Source of the DNA: Anaeramoeba flamelloides
Taxonomy: Eukaryota > Metamonada > Anaeramoebidae
Direction: 5' to 3'
DNA length: 64,000 bases
Assembly: GCA_027625915.1 (NCBI GenBank)
Contig: JANTQA010000032.1
Coordinates: 11,672,001-11,736,000 of the forward strand
Shown: one piece after another, positions 46,421 to 58,998 of the stretch
Layout: every line of letters starts with the position of its first letter
Numbering within the stretch: position 1 is the stretch's first letter
Notes under the pieces: model-generated
Databases searched by the model: none
Told to the model about the DNA's origin: nothing
The model's input: the letters and a program-made list of their open reading frames with translations, nothing else
Translations under genes and position numbers: made by a program

Positions 46421-48329
46421 TTTTTAAAAAAATTCTAAAATAAATATTAGTTAATAAAATTTTCTACATTTGTATAGTAAATCTCATTTTTTATTGAATT
46501 CCAAACAGTTTAAAGTTCTTTCCTGGTTAAAGGCTGATTTTGGAAACCAAATTTTTAAAAAAATCAAATAACACCCTACTTAAATAATAACCGCTATAAA
46601 AAAACCATTAATTGTCTATTTTTGATTAATTCTTTCTCAAAATAGTGTAAGTAATATTCCAAATTCAGATTTCAGGTAACAATTTTTTCAAAAATAACTT
46701 TTTAGGCAAATTCTCTAAAAGATAATGTAAGTTGAAGATCAACAAACAGAGAGTCAAAATAGCAATATATAGCCACATACAAAAATTATTTTGTCCCTTT
46801 CTAGTGACAATAGATTATGAAAATTACAAAAAAAATATTGGTTAAAAGAAATAAAATAAATCCAATCAACCCCTACAAGAAGAAACTATTATTTTGAAAT
46901 TTTTTTTTTTCGTTATTTTGTAAATTCTTTTTCGATCCAACAATTATACAGTTAGTTCAGTAACCTTTGTTAACTTTGATATTTTTATACAAACTTTATC
47001 TGTTGTTTTTATAAAAAAGTGTTTTTAAGTGTTGTTTTTCAACTTTTTTGATATTGTTTTCAATTTTTATGTGTTGTTGAAATGAAAAGTTTTCAAGAAT
47101 GTGTTTATTTTTAAAGGAGGGTTATATCTTGACAATAATATTGCCATTACCTTGAAATCATAGAAGAAATTTTTTCAAAAGATAATATATGATTTTTTCT
47201 GTTTTAATTGAAAAATTAAAAGGTCCTTATATAAACCATGAAAACTGCTCTTTTGAGAGATTTAATTTGCTTTCATTATGAAAATTGTTGAAAAAGAATT
47301 GATTTTTGAATAATTTAGTCTTGGAGTATGTTCTTCTTGAGTTATAATTAGATAAAATATCAGCTAATTAACTTTTTATAAAAATATGAAATATTGCTTC
47401 ACTGGGGATTCTTATCTCATCCAATAGAGAGGAAAAAAAGAACCAAATAAATATATAAATTTAATATATTCCAAATATGATTTGAAGACAATTGACTAAA
47501 GGGAAAAAGGAAAATGAAACGAATTTTTTTTTCATTTCATTTTCAAAAAAAACCTTGAAAAATTAATATCTCATTTTTCTGTTCATGTGGAGATACCAAT
47601 AAAAAACTTTTTGAGTAAACTCAATTTATCCTTTTTATTGTTTTTTGTATTTTCTATTTGTTGTAAAATTAAGGAAACAATATTTTCCAACAGCTTTCCA
47701 AAAAAAGATTTTTTAAGGGACTAGTCTCTATTATATTACTTTTTTTTTCAAAAATTTCCAAATAAGGATTCCTTAACTGGAAATATATTTAATATTGAAA
47801 ATAAACAGTTTTTTTCAAATAAAAGTAATTGGCATAAAAATTTTCTCAATCTCGATTAAATTTAGGTAAAAAAATTTAATAGAGATCAGTCCTGAAATCA
47901 CGGAAAAATTTACACATTTTTAATTCCCCAAACCATCATAATCAAATCATTTTTCATTTTTAGAGTGAGGCCTTTGATGGATTTACTTTAATTCATTAGA
48001 GACGATTATTTTTGGAAAGCTGAATGAAAATTTTGATCTTTTTATTTTACGATTAACAGTATTCAAATTGAACGAAATGGTGTTTGTGGATTTTAAGGTT
48101 GTTTTGTTTAAAATTCGGTTGAACTAAATCTCTTTTAAGAGGAGATAGATCTTGAAGGTTGTAGAAAAACACTTTGATAATATGATCGATTTTAAATATC
48201 GTTTGATTGGAAAATATAGTGATACTGGACTGTATTTTTTATTAAACACAAAATTAAAAACCAAAAACCACAACTATAGATAAAAAGAAAACATTTAAAA
48301 AAAAACAACAGTTATTTATAAAAACAATA

Positions 48330-48930
48330 CATATAATATGTCCCTACGGCCCAAAAAACACTAAAAATGAAAAACTGATCAAATATTTTCCATTAAAACA
48401 ATTAAAAAAAAAAAATGATAAAATAAAAATAAATAAAGTTTCAGTTTAACTTTATCTTGAAAACATGTTTTGCCAAAATCATTGAATTTAAACTTGAAAT
48501 TATGTATATTTTTAGATACACTATCTTGTTTTAACTCATTTACAAAAACAAATTCTAAATTATTGGAATTTTCTTTTCATAAAAGGCACTAATTTGGTCC
48601 TCAAATGTTTTTTTTCGTTTTAAATGGTTAAAATTTAAAAAAAAGTTCAACTAAAAAGATAAACTCTCTGGAAAAACCATTCTAATTTAATATATTAACT
48701 TATTCTTTGATTTCAAGCTTTGCTCAACCGGAATTTTTCAAAAAAAAATAAAAAAGTTCACAAAAATTTCAAAAAATATTTTCTGTATTCAAAAGTTGAA
48801 AGTGTTTTTATTCTAAAAAAAATTATCACAGTGTTTAATTGAATTAAGTTATGATACTTAATTTCGAAAAATATTAATCAGAAAAAAATAGTGCTTAATT
48901 TTATTAAGGACATATTGAATATACATACAA
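48330..48930 (+). repeat. Dispersed repeat R5, uninterrupted copy
   Basis: It aligns in inverted orientation with 61510-62945. Shared blocks are CGGCCCAAAAAACACTAAAA then TGATCAAATA, TTTTGCCAAAATC, GGCACTAATTTGGTC, AACTCTCTGG, AATATATTAACTTATTC, GTTGAAAGTGTTTTTATTCT and TTATTAAGGACATAT. This copy lacks the two elements present in the other, so it serves as the empty site. Confidence 0.8.
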
Positions 48931-50673
48931 TAAAAGTGTAGATTGGTGATTTAACAAACTGAAATTAGTTTTTTTTCATTGCTAATAGAGAGACGATTCA
49001 ACATAAATTCAACACATTTGCATGAAACACTGGATTTTACTGAGTGACTTTTAACTTGACTACTACTGTCTTGAATAATACAATAAATAAAATTTTGATT
49101 CAGCTTTTTTAAAAATTATTTCTATTATCACAATAAAAAAAACAACTTATTAAATCCCAAGAACAGTTAAATTTTGAGTTTCCCATTGAGGGTTGAGGAC
49201 TTTTATGATTTATTTTGTTCAAAAAAGATTGTTATATCTTTTTTTTTTAATCACAAACAATTTGAAAATTTTGTGTCTTGTGTCTTGTGTTTGCTCAATA
49301 ATCCTCAAAGCAACCCAAATTTTCTCGAAAATAGAAATACTGGATTATTTTTTTTTTCAGTCACCCAAAATAACGTAAAATGACCAAATATTTCAAATAC
49401 ATTCTCGTTTTTTCGAGGCATTCTTATTTTTTCAAAAAGTGTTTGAAACCAATAAAATAGAAATTAACACAAATTTGCCTACAAAAAAATGTCATTATCT
49501 TGGAAACAAAGATTAAACATAGACGTTTTTTTCTATCTCTTATTCTTAGAATAGTATTAAGAAAAACTGATCAAGTGTAAAGAAATGAAAACTTGTGATA
49601 ACTCAAGGACAAAAAGCATACAGCACTTTAAAAAGAGTTTACAATTTGTTCTATTCTGTAAAGGAAGTGTTTGGGTTAAATTTTCAATATTAATATACAA
49701 TCTTCAATGCAAGTTGAAAAATATGATAAATATTCCAATTTTGTAAAGTGGGTAAAAAGTTGAGGTTAAAATTTCAACAAGTTCAGAGATTGCTCTCGCG
49801 TTCAGAGTTGGTTTTTGATTTGTTATTGTATTAATTGAGTAAAAAAGAAATCTTCTAAAAATTATGTATCATTTTTTCAGAAATTTCTCATAACACCATT
49901 TTTAAATTCCAAAAGAGGAAACATTTTTGATCAAATTTCTTGTATAAAATATTTCATTTTTTACTTCAAAAAATTTACTTTTGTTTTTAATATATTTAAC
50001 AAACCTTTGAAGAGGGCTTTTGTTTGAATAATTTCGGAGTAACCCCTTTGTTGTGTTCGAAACACTATGTATAATTCTAATTGTTATAATTTAATAAGGG
50101 AGTATTTGTTAAGAAAAATTTTTCCAAAGTAACTAGATAACCTCAATGATTTGAAGAGAAAACCGAAGAATCCATGTACGGTAACCAAAGAGGGTTTTAA
50201 ATTGGAGAAAATAAACCATCTTCAATTTACTTTTTTTGGATTTTACTTTTTCAAACTTAAAGTTTCTCACAACGACCACTTCAGAAAACTAAGTCAAATT
50301 CCTGTCTTGCCAATTCAACATGGTTTTGGGAACAATTTTTAAAAATTATTATTTAACGATTTTCTTACGTTAGATCAAAAACATAACCTTTGTTACAAAA
50401 ACCAATCTAAACACATAATTTTTTAGAAGTTTGAAATTTCTTGTAAATTGAAGGTTTTTGCAGTTACAAAAAAAAAAAAAACTTTTTTAAGGGGCTTTAG
50501 TGTGCTTAGATTATTGATAATTTTGAATTGAGAAAAAGAAAAATTTATTTTCCATCCATTAATTTTACTTTTTTATTTGTTTTTATTCTTTTTACGAGAT
50601 CACCTTTTTAATTTCTTCTCTTCCTTAATTTCGTACCCCCATATCAAAAAACATTTGCTTTTCAAAAACAAAA

Positions 50674-51435
50674 ATGAGTATATCCGACCACCAAAATATT
50701 TTGAATTCGCAAACTCTTCTATTTGAACTTTTACCTTACCTTCAAAAGCGCCCACCAAAAGAACAAGTTGCGTGCATTTCTTTGGTTACACTTCATTTAC
50801 AAAACACTATCAGAAAAATTAATAAACAAAACCAAGAAATACCTCGATTTGAAAAACAAATTCAAACTCAAACACTAAACCAAACACAAGAAAAAGAACG
50901 AGAACAAGAACAAGAACTAGAACCAGAAAAAGAACAAGAACAAGAACAAGAACAAGAAAAAGAAGAAAAACCAATCCACATTTACGAAAAACGCCAAAAA
51001 AGAATCTATGACGATTTTATTGAGCAAAGCGAAAGTGATTTTTCTGATGAAGAAGACGATGAAGATTTTGTCCCCCATCAAGAACTCAAAAGGAAAAGAA
51101 GAAACAGCCTGAAGGGTTTCAAAAGAACACCACACAGAAAACGCGGGAAAAGGAAAAAGGCTTACAAATCAAGACCAATTAAATTTGCAAAACTTCGAGT
51201 CTTTTGGACTGATCATGAATGTAACAGCTTAATACATGGTGTTATCAATTACGGGACAGGGAAGTGGTCCAGAATCATCAAAGACCCTCGGTATAGCTTC
51301 CATTCAAAACGTACGCCACATGACCTCAAAGATAAGTGGAGAAATTTGTCAAAAATAGACTCCCTGGAAACAATCCAATTAAAATATAATTACCACCAAT
51401 GGCTTAATATACACAAAGTGTCACACTTAAATTAG
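50674..51435 (+). CDS. Telobox-type Myb/SANT DNA-binding protein (253 residues)
   Basis: A single-exon gene that starts at the first ATG (context CAAAAATG) and ends TAG. Residues 1-50 form a predicted helical segment (LLFELLPYLQKRPPKEQ). Residues 55-100 are Gln/Glu-rich microsatellite-like repeats (EQEQEQE). Residues 105-170 alternate acidic (SDFSDEEDDEDF) and strongly basic (RTPHRKRGKRKK) stretches, the latter a likely nuclear localisation signal. Residues 173-228 are one Myb repeat, FWTDHECNSLIHGVINYG then GKWSRII, ending DLKDKWRNLSK. The DLKDKWRN third-helix signature is the telobox of TRF/Taz1/TBP-type double-strand telomere-repeat binders, and it sits at the C-terminus as in TRF proteins. 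No TRFH dimerisation domain is evident in the short N-terminus. Telomere binding is therefore inference; a promoter-binding Myb factor is the alternative. Confidence 0.9.
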   Translation: MSISDHQNILNSQTLLFELLPYLQKRPPKEQVACISLVTLHLQNTIRKINKQNQEIPRFEKQIQTQTLNQTQEKEREQEQELEPEKEQEQEQEQEKEEKPIHIYEKRQKRIYDDFIEQSESDFSDEEDDEDFVPHQELKRKRRNSLKGFKRTPHRKRGKRKKAYKSRPIKFAKLRVFWTDHECNSLIHGVINYGTGKWSRIIKDPRYSFHSKRTPHDLKDKWRNLSKIDSLETIQLKYNYHQWLNIHKVSHLN

Positions 51436-52666
51436 TCACGATTTCTTTCCTTTGGTTGTTAAAGGTGAAATTTGATTCACTTTTTAGTTTTTTTTTCCTT
51501 TTTTTTCTTGTCTTTCGGTTAATAAACCGAGAAAATATTTAGGATCTTTTATTTTTGATTTGTTTTTTTTTCAAAAACTTTTTCTTTTTTATTTTTATTA
51601 CCTCTTTTGTAAAATCTTTAGACTTTTGTTTTTTTTTTTATTTTTCTTCATTTATATTTTTAGTTTTTTTTTTATCTCTATTAATGACCAAAATGTAATG
51701 ATTGTAATATCACCACTTTTTTTTTTCTTCCTTTTTTGGGAAGCCAATACAATAAAATATATACATTCCTTTTTATTTTTTAACAAATTAATTTTTTTGA
51801 AAACTAATATTTTGAATTACAAAGAAAGTAATAGACAGATTGTTACGAATTCAATTTACTGTGTGAAAGGTTTAAAAGACCAAGATTTTTTTCTTGAAGT
51901 GCTCAACCTCACATTTTCTAAATTAAAAAATTATCAAAAAAAAAAACCAAATTGATATATTGGTTGCTTAGAATTTCGATAAACATATTTTTCAATTTAC
52001 CAAAAATTGAGATCAGTAAAAAGAATTGTATACTTTATCTCTAATCCTAAAAAACGAGTTTGAAACAATCAATTTTTGTGGGTTTGTTGTTGATCTCCTT
52101 TTTTCATGATCTTTAGTTCGTTAGAAAATTTTAAAAACAAAAAATATCTGTAATTTGAGAAATAAAAAAAGTTCTAATTACAATAAATGGTACGTTGATC
52201 GAAAAAAAAAATAAGATGGAGTTTACTAGAGCTGGAGTCATAATATTTTTCCTCTAATTTCTTTGACCTTGAAGACAAAAAAAATAAAGAATTTCTTTTT
52301 TTTTTTATAAATCTTAATAAGAGTGGTGATACAATAAAATAGCATGGCTATTTACTGAAATTCGAAATTTATAAGGAATTATTTATCCAAGCCATAATAC
52401 ATATACCTTTAGAACTTGTCATATGAGCCTTCATTTGTAATATAAAATGACGATTTTTAATGGTAAAATAAAACAAAAAAAACTAAGTTGACAAATTGAA
52501 ATTTATTATATTATTTTGTTTTTTTTTAGATAAATAATTATGATTTTTAAGATTCATACAATTTTTACTAACTTATATTTTTTTCATCCATTTTGAGAAT
52601 TTTGATAAATTTAGAAATCACTCTAATAAATATTTTTAACAGTCCAATATTTATATATATATATAT

Positions 52667-54296
52667 CACAGGTATGACGATTTCTTTGATGCCATGAAAC
52701 GCGTTGGCGCACGCGTGAGCGACTCGTAAAATTCGCTCATCCAATATATATATACAACATTGTTGGGAAATTGATGTTTGAATAATAATTAAAAAAGGTG
52801 AATACCCTGTATATTGACATCAGAGACTAAAAAGTTTTTTTTTTTAATAATTGGTATTTACTAAAGATTTTATTTGTTTCTTTTAGTATATCACAGAAAT
52901 TTTTAATAATTGATAACTAAAAAAAAAAAAACAAGAAATAAAATATATAACCGTAAAAAATAATGGAAAGAGTATTTTATGGTATAGATTTATTTTAACT
53001 TGAATACAAAAAAGAAAGAAAAAAAAAATTCTGAATTAACATTTATACTGATGTTATTAAATATTTTTGAAAAATAAAATTTTTGATCAATCCAAAAAAA
53101 AAATAAAATTATAAACAAAAAAAAATCAAATTACCAGATACTAATTATTTTAAATCAAATTTGTCAGATAAGTGAATTTTAACCTTCTTTTTATATTGGC
53201 TGTGTGTTTTAATTTTATTTTTCTTGGTTTGTAAATTGCCCCTGGTTATATTTAATTAAATAAATATTAGAATAGAATATCGATATTGAATAAAAAATAA
53301 TGTTATAATTCTAAAAAGTAATTTAAAAAGCGAAAGGGGTTATTACTTATGTTACCCCATCCATTGAATTTGTTTCCATCAGTGACACAAAGGAATATTT
53401 TTGTTAAATGGAGAAAGTAGTAATTTTTGTCAAAAAAAAACAATAGAATAGTTATAAACAATTTTTTAAAAAGGTTGTTAATAAAAAATGAAATTATTTT
53501 TGAACATAACATGATAAAGGAATAGTAATGTAATAAATGTTAAGAAATGATAAAGGCGATAATGAATTAAGTAAAAATATAAAATAGGTGTAAAATGGGT
53601 TTTATTACATCAATAAAAAAAATTGAATAATATATTTGTCTTGTTCAAAAGTTCAAGTACAATTCATATGATTTAAAAAAATACTGATCACATTTTCCAA
53701 ATTAAATAATTGTGAAAAAATATTTTTTTAAGTTAATAATTTTTTATAATTTTTGTGATCAATAAAAAATTGTTTAGGCTGTGTAACCACAATTCCAAAA
53801 AATTGGGTGAGTCCATCTAATTTGGAATTGGTAAAAAAGTAAAATTTGAACCACTTAATCTTCAAATATCAAATTTTATAAAAAAAAAGAATTATTTTAC
53901 ACCAATTTTAAAGTGTTTACATTTTTCAAACCTGTTAAAGAAACCCCGATTTTTGTTGGTTTTTAAATAGATAATTAAACTATTTTCATGGACTTTGAAA
54001 TACCAAACCCTCTTGCATAAATTGGAAATTATGTATTTCCTTTTTTTTTCTAACTCCATTAATGCAATGACATCCTAGATGTATATTCTTATTTTTTTTC
54101 GTTGTTTTTAAGTTTTTTAAATTGCATTTTTTGATATCTCAGAAACTAAAAGTATTATTTCATAAGAATTGAAGGACTTTTTCAAAAAACAAAAAACGAA
54201 AATACGAATTAAACGAAAAATATATATAAAAAAATTGAAAAAACGCGTTTTTTTAAATTTTTCATTGTTTTAAAACGAAAAACCGTAATACCTGTG
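52667..54296. mobile_element. DNA element M4, copy B (1.63 kb)
   Basis: The ends are CACAGGTATGACG on the left and, in reverse, CACAGGTATTACGG on the right. It is inserted in a TATATATATA context on both sides, which fits TA targeting. The interior aligns with copy A (40105-41763) in the same orientation. Near the left end lies an unusual GC-rich patch (52697-52741) with ACGCGT repeated around a GGCGC core and a TGAGCGA/TCGCTCA stem. ACGCGTT also occurs just inside the right end. No transposase frame is recognisable. Confidence 0.75.
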
Positions 54297-55507
54297 ATAT
54301 ATATATATCCTTTCTTTATCAACAAATTCCAACCACCAAGTAAAAAAGGGGATTTTTTTGGTTGGATCTTTAAGTAACATTTTTTAAAAATTAATCAAAA
54401 CTAAAATGAAATCTAAGTGTTATATATATATATATATATATATATCTCAAAATCGGGAACTTGTGTAACAGTTGATTTTTTAATAAGCTTAATTTCAAAA
54501 ATAGGGGCAGATTTTTCATCAGAAAAAAATTTATTTAATTTATTTTTTTTTTTTTGAATAATAATGTATTTTACAAAAGTGTTTAGAGATGATAACCAAT
54601 ATAGACGAATAAATAAAAATATATAGTAATAATTTTATTTTTTGAAAGACAAACGAAAAAAGAAAAAAATAATGGTTAAAAAGTTTGCCCTAATTTTGAA
54701 ATTTGGCTTATTTTCAAAAAGATAAAATTTTCACTATTAAACAAAAATAATAATAATAATAATATTTGAGAATTAATAGATCTTTGAAAGTAAACTTCAT
54801 CATTAATGTACCAATTCATTCCCTAATCATAAAATTGATTATTTATTTGATCTCAGATATTTTGGGATTATTTTATTACAAAATAATCATGATAAAATAT
54901 ATTCATATTTGAATAAAAAAAATAATATATAACATGATTTTGGATTTATTAATTAACAAATTCTCGGATTTAATCCACAAATTTACTTAAATAACTGACC
55001 TAATTCCATTATCATGTTGTATTTGATGTTGAAAAAAATCACGTAAACTATCTTTTCAAACGAAAATAAAAATAAAAGGTCAATACCACTTTGTATATTC
55101 TAATTATTTTTTAAAAAAATTGAATCAATATTTGGATTTTTTTCACATTTTTGATTATAAATATCCAAACAATTATCCTTTTAATTATTTTCATTTTATT
55201 CAAAATTATCTCATAAATTAAAAAAAAATCCAAAAATTAATCTTGATAAAGGGAACAGTTAAAGACTAAAAATAAATTAATTTAAAATAAAATAAGACAA
55301 AATACTTCAAACTACACCAAAGAGTTAAACTAAATTATTTTTTAAAAAAATTATAAATAACTTAATAATGTTATTGAAAGTTATTCTGTACTATTATATC
55401 ATAAATTTTTACCGAAATAAAAAAATTAAATTTTTTAACCATATAATTTTTTTATAATTTCTTCAACTTTTTTTTTTCTTTCTTTTTCTTTATTGTCTGT
55501 TTTCTTT

Positions 55508-55509
<2 letters not shown>

Positions 55510-55550
<41 letters not shown>
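55510..55550. repeat. Poly-T homopolymer, 41 bp
   Basis: This is the longest homopolymer in the window. It follows a T/C-rich stretch, so its exact length in the assembly is uncertain. Confidence 0.9.
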
Positions 55551-55551
<1 letters not shown>

Positions 55552-56814
55552 GTTTTATTTTGTAATTTTTTGAGTTTTAATAGTATAAAATATTAATTTA
55601 AAAAGAATTAAATCAAAATTAAATTAGTAATGAGTTGGCAATGTGCTTCTAATGGTCAATATACCTAGATTAATATTTATTCGTCGTAATTATTTTTTGT
55701 AATTTTTTGAGTAAAAAATATCACTTTAAATTATGCATTTAAAACAACATTAACTTTCTAAATAATTATTTGGAACATCAAATAAAACATATTTGGAATT
55801 AGTTTTATTAGGAGTATTCTAGTTGTTTTATTTTTCTATATTCAAAATTATTTTATAAAAAAAAAAAAAAGTTCAAAATTTTAATGAAAATACAATCATG
55901 AATTTTCAATAAAAAGAAAAAAAAAATCAAAAAACAATTTTTTTGATGTGTTTGAAAAAAAAATCTCAAAGACTATTTGGTTTTTTTTCTTTGGTTTTTT
56001 CTAAAATTAAAAATTGAAAAAAAAAGTCATTTTTTTACTAGTAAAAAAAATTTTTTTTTAAGTAATTTTATTTTTCAAGTAATTTTAATTTAATTTTTTT
56101 TTGCATACTTTGTCATGAAATTTTTGAAAATATGCCCACCTAATATAATAACTTAATAATTTTTTAAGAAGGTTGTTTGACATTTTTCGTTTTTCTGTAA
56201 AAAAAAATTTAAAAAAATAAAAAAATTTAATTTTAAAAAAAAAAAACAACAAAAAATATGGTATTATTTACTGTTAGTGATATTATTAATCAAGCTAACA
56301 ATTATTTCATGTTTGAAATATTTATAAAAAATTATTTGTTTATTTACTATTTGAATTATAAAATATATTTAATATTATTAATTTATTATTATTATTCATT
56401 TTTTTAATAATATTTAATATAGAAAATTTTTTTCTTAATTCTTATTTTTTTGAAAAATATTAAATGATTATAAAGTAATTGAAAATATAATGTTGAATAA
56501 ATTTAGATTTAAAATATTTTTCTCAAATTTTTTTTTCAAAATAACATTTTTTTCAAAAAAAGAAATAATGTAATTATATTTAAATCAAAAAAAAAAAATT
56601 TGTAAAAAAATCAGAAAAAATCTATTTTATCTAATTTCTTGACGATTCTTACCCTAGGTTTTTAATGAAAAAGATATAAATATGAGAGTTATTATTTTTT
56701 TGAAACCTAAGCTAAAATATATGATAAAAAATCATCCTTTTTTCTAGTCATTTTTATATTATTTATTTCGAGAAAAAAGTTCTGTATTTAATAATACTCT
56801 ACTGATTATGAGTA

Positions 56815-58104
56815 TTATTGAATTTTTCTCTTTTTTTGATTTTTTGGGAAATGAATAGCCCAGTTCTTGGAAATGGTACTAAACATTAAAAACAGAAGAG
56901 GAAGGGGAATATAAGTAATGTGAATTTTCTCGAGATCTTAATTAACCAGTAATGTTTTACTTCAAAAAAATAAATTTTAAAATGTGTTGTTGTTAGCTAG
57001 TGTTATTTATTTTGAGTGTTAGCTTTTTTGAGAGATTGAAAGGGGTGAGTAAAATATTTTTTTAAGAAGGTTGAAGTTAAGAAACAATTACCTTTTGAGC
57101 TGAGGGTCTCTAATTTTTAAAACATTTTTAAATAATCCAAAAATTCTTCTAGCTTTAAAGATCTCAAAAGAATGAAAAAATACAAAGAATTTATTTTTAT
57201 TTTTTATTTATTTAATTTTAATTCATTGAAGATCCGAACAATTTCAACAAATAATAACTCACGCAATTTGAATCATTGTTTCGATAACAACCAAAATATT
57301 TTTCTTTCTGGGTGATTTTAATATCATCCTCTAAAGAAAAATATATTGCTTATTTTCTCAACTTTGTCCTACAAATAACGACAGACATATTCTATATCCC
57401 AAATTTCTTTATTAAAAGAATTATATTTCACAAAAAAATTATTTTTTTTTTTTGTTCACTAGTGTACCTAATCCTTCAATTGAATTTTGATTTGGTACAC
57501 CACCTTTTGTCTCTAGCATGTAATCTTCATAGCGAAGTTCTTCGATGGATTTATTTGAATAGTTCTGAAGTGCAGAGATTGATTGAAGGTACACGTCATT
57601 CACTGAAGATCGTTTCATATCTTTTTCAAAAGATGGATGGTAATCATTTGACGTATCAACTTTTTGGTTGGAATACCTACCTCCAAAGCCAGAACCAGAA
57701 CTTTGGACCAAAAAGCTCGATCCAATCAAGTTATTACGATTGCCAAACTTCGAACCACCAGAAGACGATGAGCCTTTTGAAAAAAGTCCATCGCCAGATC
57801 TGGTATTATTATTATTATTGTTATTGTTGTTTCTTGAAAAAATGGAACCAAATTGCCCGTTGTTACCAGACAATGAAGATCTATTATTACTACCAAATAG
57901 GGATGAAGACGATCCTGAAGAACTTTCCCAGTTACTTATTTCACCTATTCTTGTAATTCCAAATATGCTTGCTCGGGTTCTACTTCTGCTGCTTCTATTT
58001 CGGCTGCTTCTATTACCACCTTCACTTCGATTTCGAAATATGCTTCCTCCACTACTTCTGCTGTTTGTATTACCACATCCACTTTTCTTGTTAAATATTG
58101 ACAT
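56815..58104 (-). CDS. Short NUP98-like GLEBS nucleoporin, four exons
   Basis: Exon 1 (58104-57468) is firm. It starts ATG, with a Ser/Asn/Gly/Arg-rich region carrying scattered FG-type dipeptides (ASIFGI, SLFGSNN, GQFGSIF, SKFGN, GSGFGGR) and a nine-Asn run. It then has a GLEBS motif at residues about 165-203 (SISALQNYSNKSIEELRYED, then YMLETKG), matching the NUP98 block CITAMKEYESKSLEELRLED. GLEBS binds the WD40 protein Rae1/Gle2 in mRNA export and at pores. Downstream exons are inferred from phase and splice signals: 57330-57263 (DDIKITQKEKYFGCYRNN, acceptor CTTTAG, donor GTGAGT), 57162-57092 (IFKARRIFGLFKN, donor GTAATT) and 56878-56815, ending in TAA. Introns are 137, 100 and 213 bp. The model is 279 residues with no C-terminal autoproteolytic NUP98 domain, unlike full-length family members. 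Confidence is about 0.85 for exon 1 and 0.45 for the rest. Confidence 0.75.
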
Positions 58105-58893
58105 TGTAATTGCTCTTTTAAATTAGAGTTTTGGTTTAAAATTGAATTTATTTTGTTTTATTTTACTTTTTGATATAAAAAAAAATAATTTTTTTGTTTT
58201 GGTGACTTGTTTTTCTTCCAAAAATACCTGACGAAAAAATAAAAAATTATCCAAAGCTTTCTTTTTTCAAATTGAAAGAATACCAAAAATCTGAGTTCCA
58301 AAATTAAACGGAATTTCTGTTTCCGTTTGTTTGTTAAAATAGCATAATACATCGTTACTATCTTTTTTTACGATTTTTTATTTTTTTGAATGTGTTTTTG
58401 ATTTGTTCTGCTAAAAAAACATCCTCTTTGGGCCCAAGCCAATACTACACAAATGTTAAATTTAAAGTTGTTTGGTTTTTTTATTACTATGTTTTATTTA
58501 CAGTAGCATCAAGAAAATTTTGGTTTGATCACTTTTTGATTCCATTTCAACTTGAAACCTGACTATAAAATTTAAATCTGATTCGAGATAAAAATAGGAA
58601 GACTATTTGATAAATATCAAACGTTATATTTCAGTATTTGTTTTTTTTTTATTTTATTTTATTGAGGAAGAAAATTGAAAAATAATTATGGACTATCTGA
58701 ATTTTATGCTCTGTGGGCATTGAAATACAATACAGTATATAGACTAAGACCTTTAAAATACAAGGAATTGAGGGAAAGTCAAATTATTGCTAATTTTTAG
58801 CAATTTAAGATTTTGACTAAAATCATTTATTGATCCAAAAACTTTTCGAAAAATGCCAACAAAGCAAGGCAAAAATAAAAAGCTATTTTTTTT

Positions 58894-58998
58894 GATATTA
58901 GGAAAACGTCACTCCACTTTCTTTTCAAATGGGTGGCTATACTCAACACAAACTCTAACATACTTCAATATAAAGTGGAGTGACATTTTCCCAATATC
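58894..58998. repeat. Small hairpin element of about 105 bp
   Basis: The left arm GATATTAGGAAAACGTCACT then CCACTTT and the right arm AAAGTGGAGTGACATTTTCC then CAATATC are near-perfect inverted repeats of about 27 bp around a 50-bp loop. Its size and structure fit a very small MITE; only one copy was seen. Confidence 0.75.

Larger units (their letters stand above)
45222..50673. other. Intergenic interval of 5.5 kb
   Basis: No exon was supported. It contains a G-rich spot (45679-45692), an R3 relative (about 46010-46420) and repeat R5 (48330-48930). Frames at 49174-49383 and 50151-50342 start without ATG and look like chance. Confidence 0.55.
51436..56814. other. Intergenic interval of 5.4 kb dominated by element M4 copy B and low-complexity DNA
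   Basis: It contains M4 copy B (52667-54296), a (TA)n tract (about 54421-54446) and a 41-T homopolymer (55510-55550). No exon was supported. The region 55000-56700 is extremely AT-rich with essentially no structure beyond homopolymers. Confidence 0.55.

Noticed and set aside
52690-52745. GC-rich patch as a possible tRNA gene
   Set aside because: No cloverleaf, A box or B box can be drawn; the patch is two simple hairpins.
57312-58126. Forward-strand frames opposite the GLEBS gene
   Set aside because: The reverse strand carries the recognised GLEBS motif and FG dipeptides; the forward frames are shadows.
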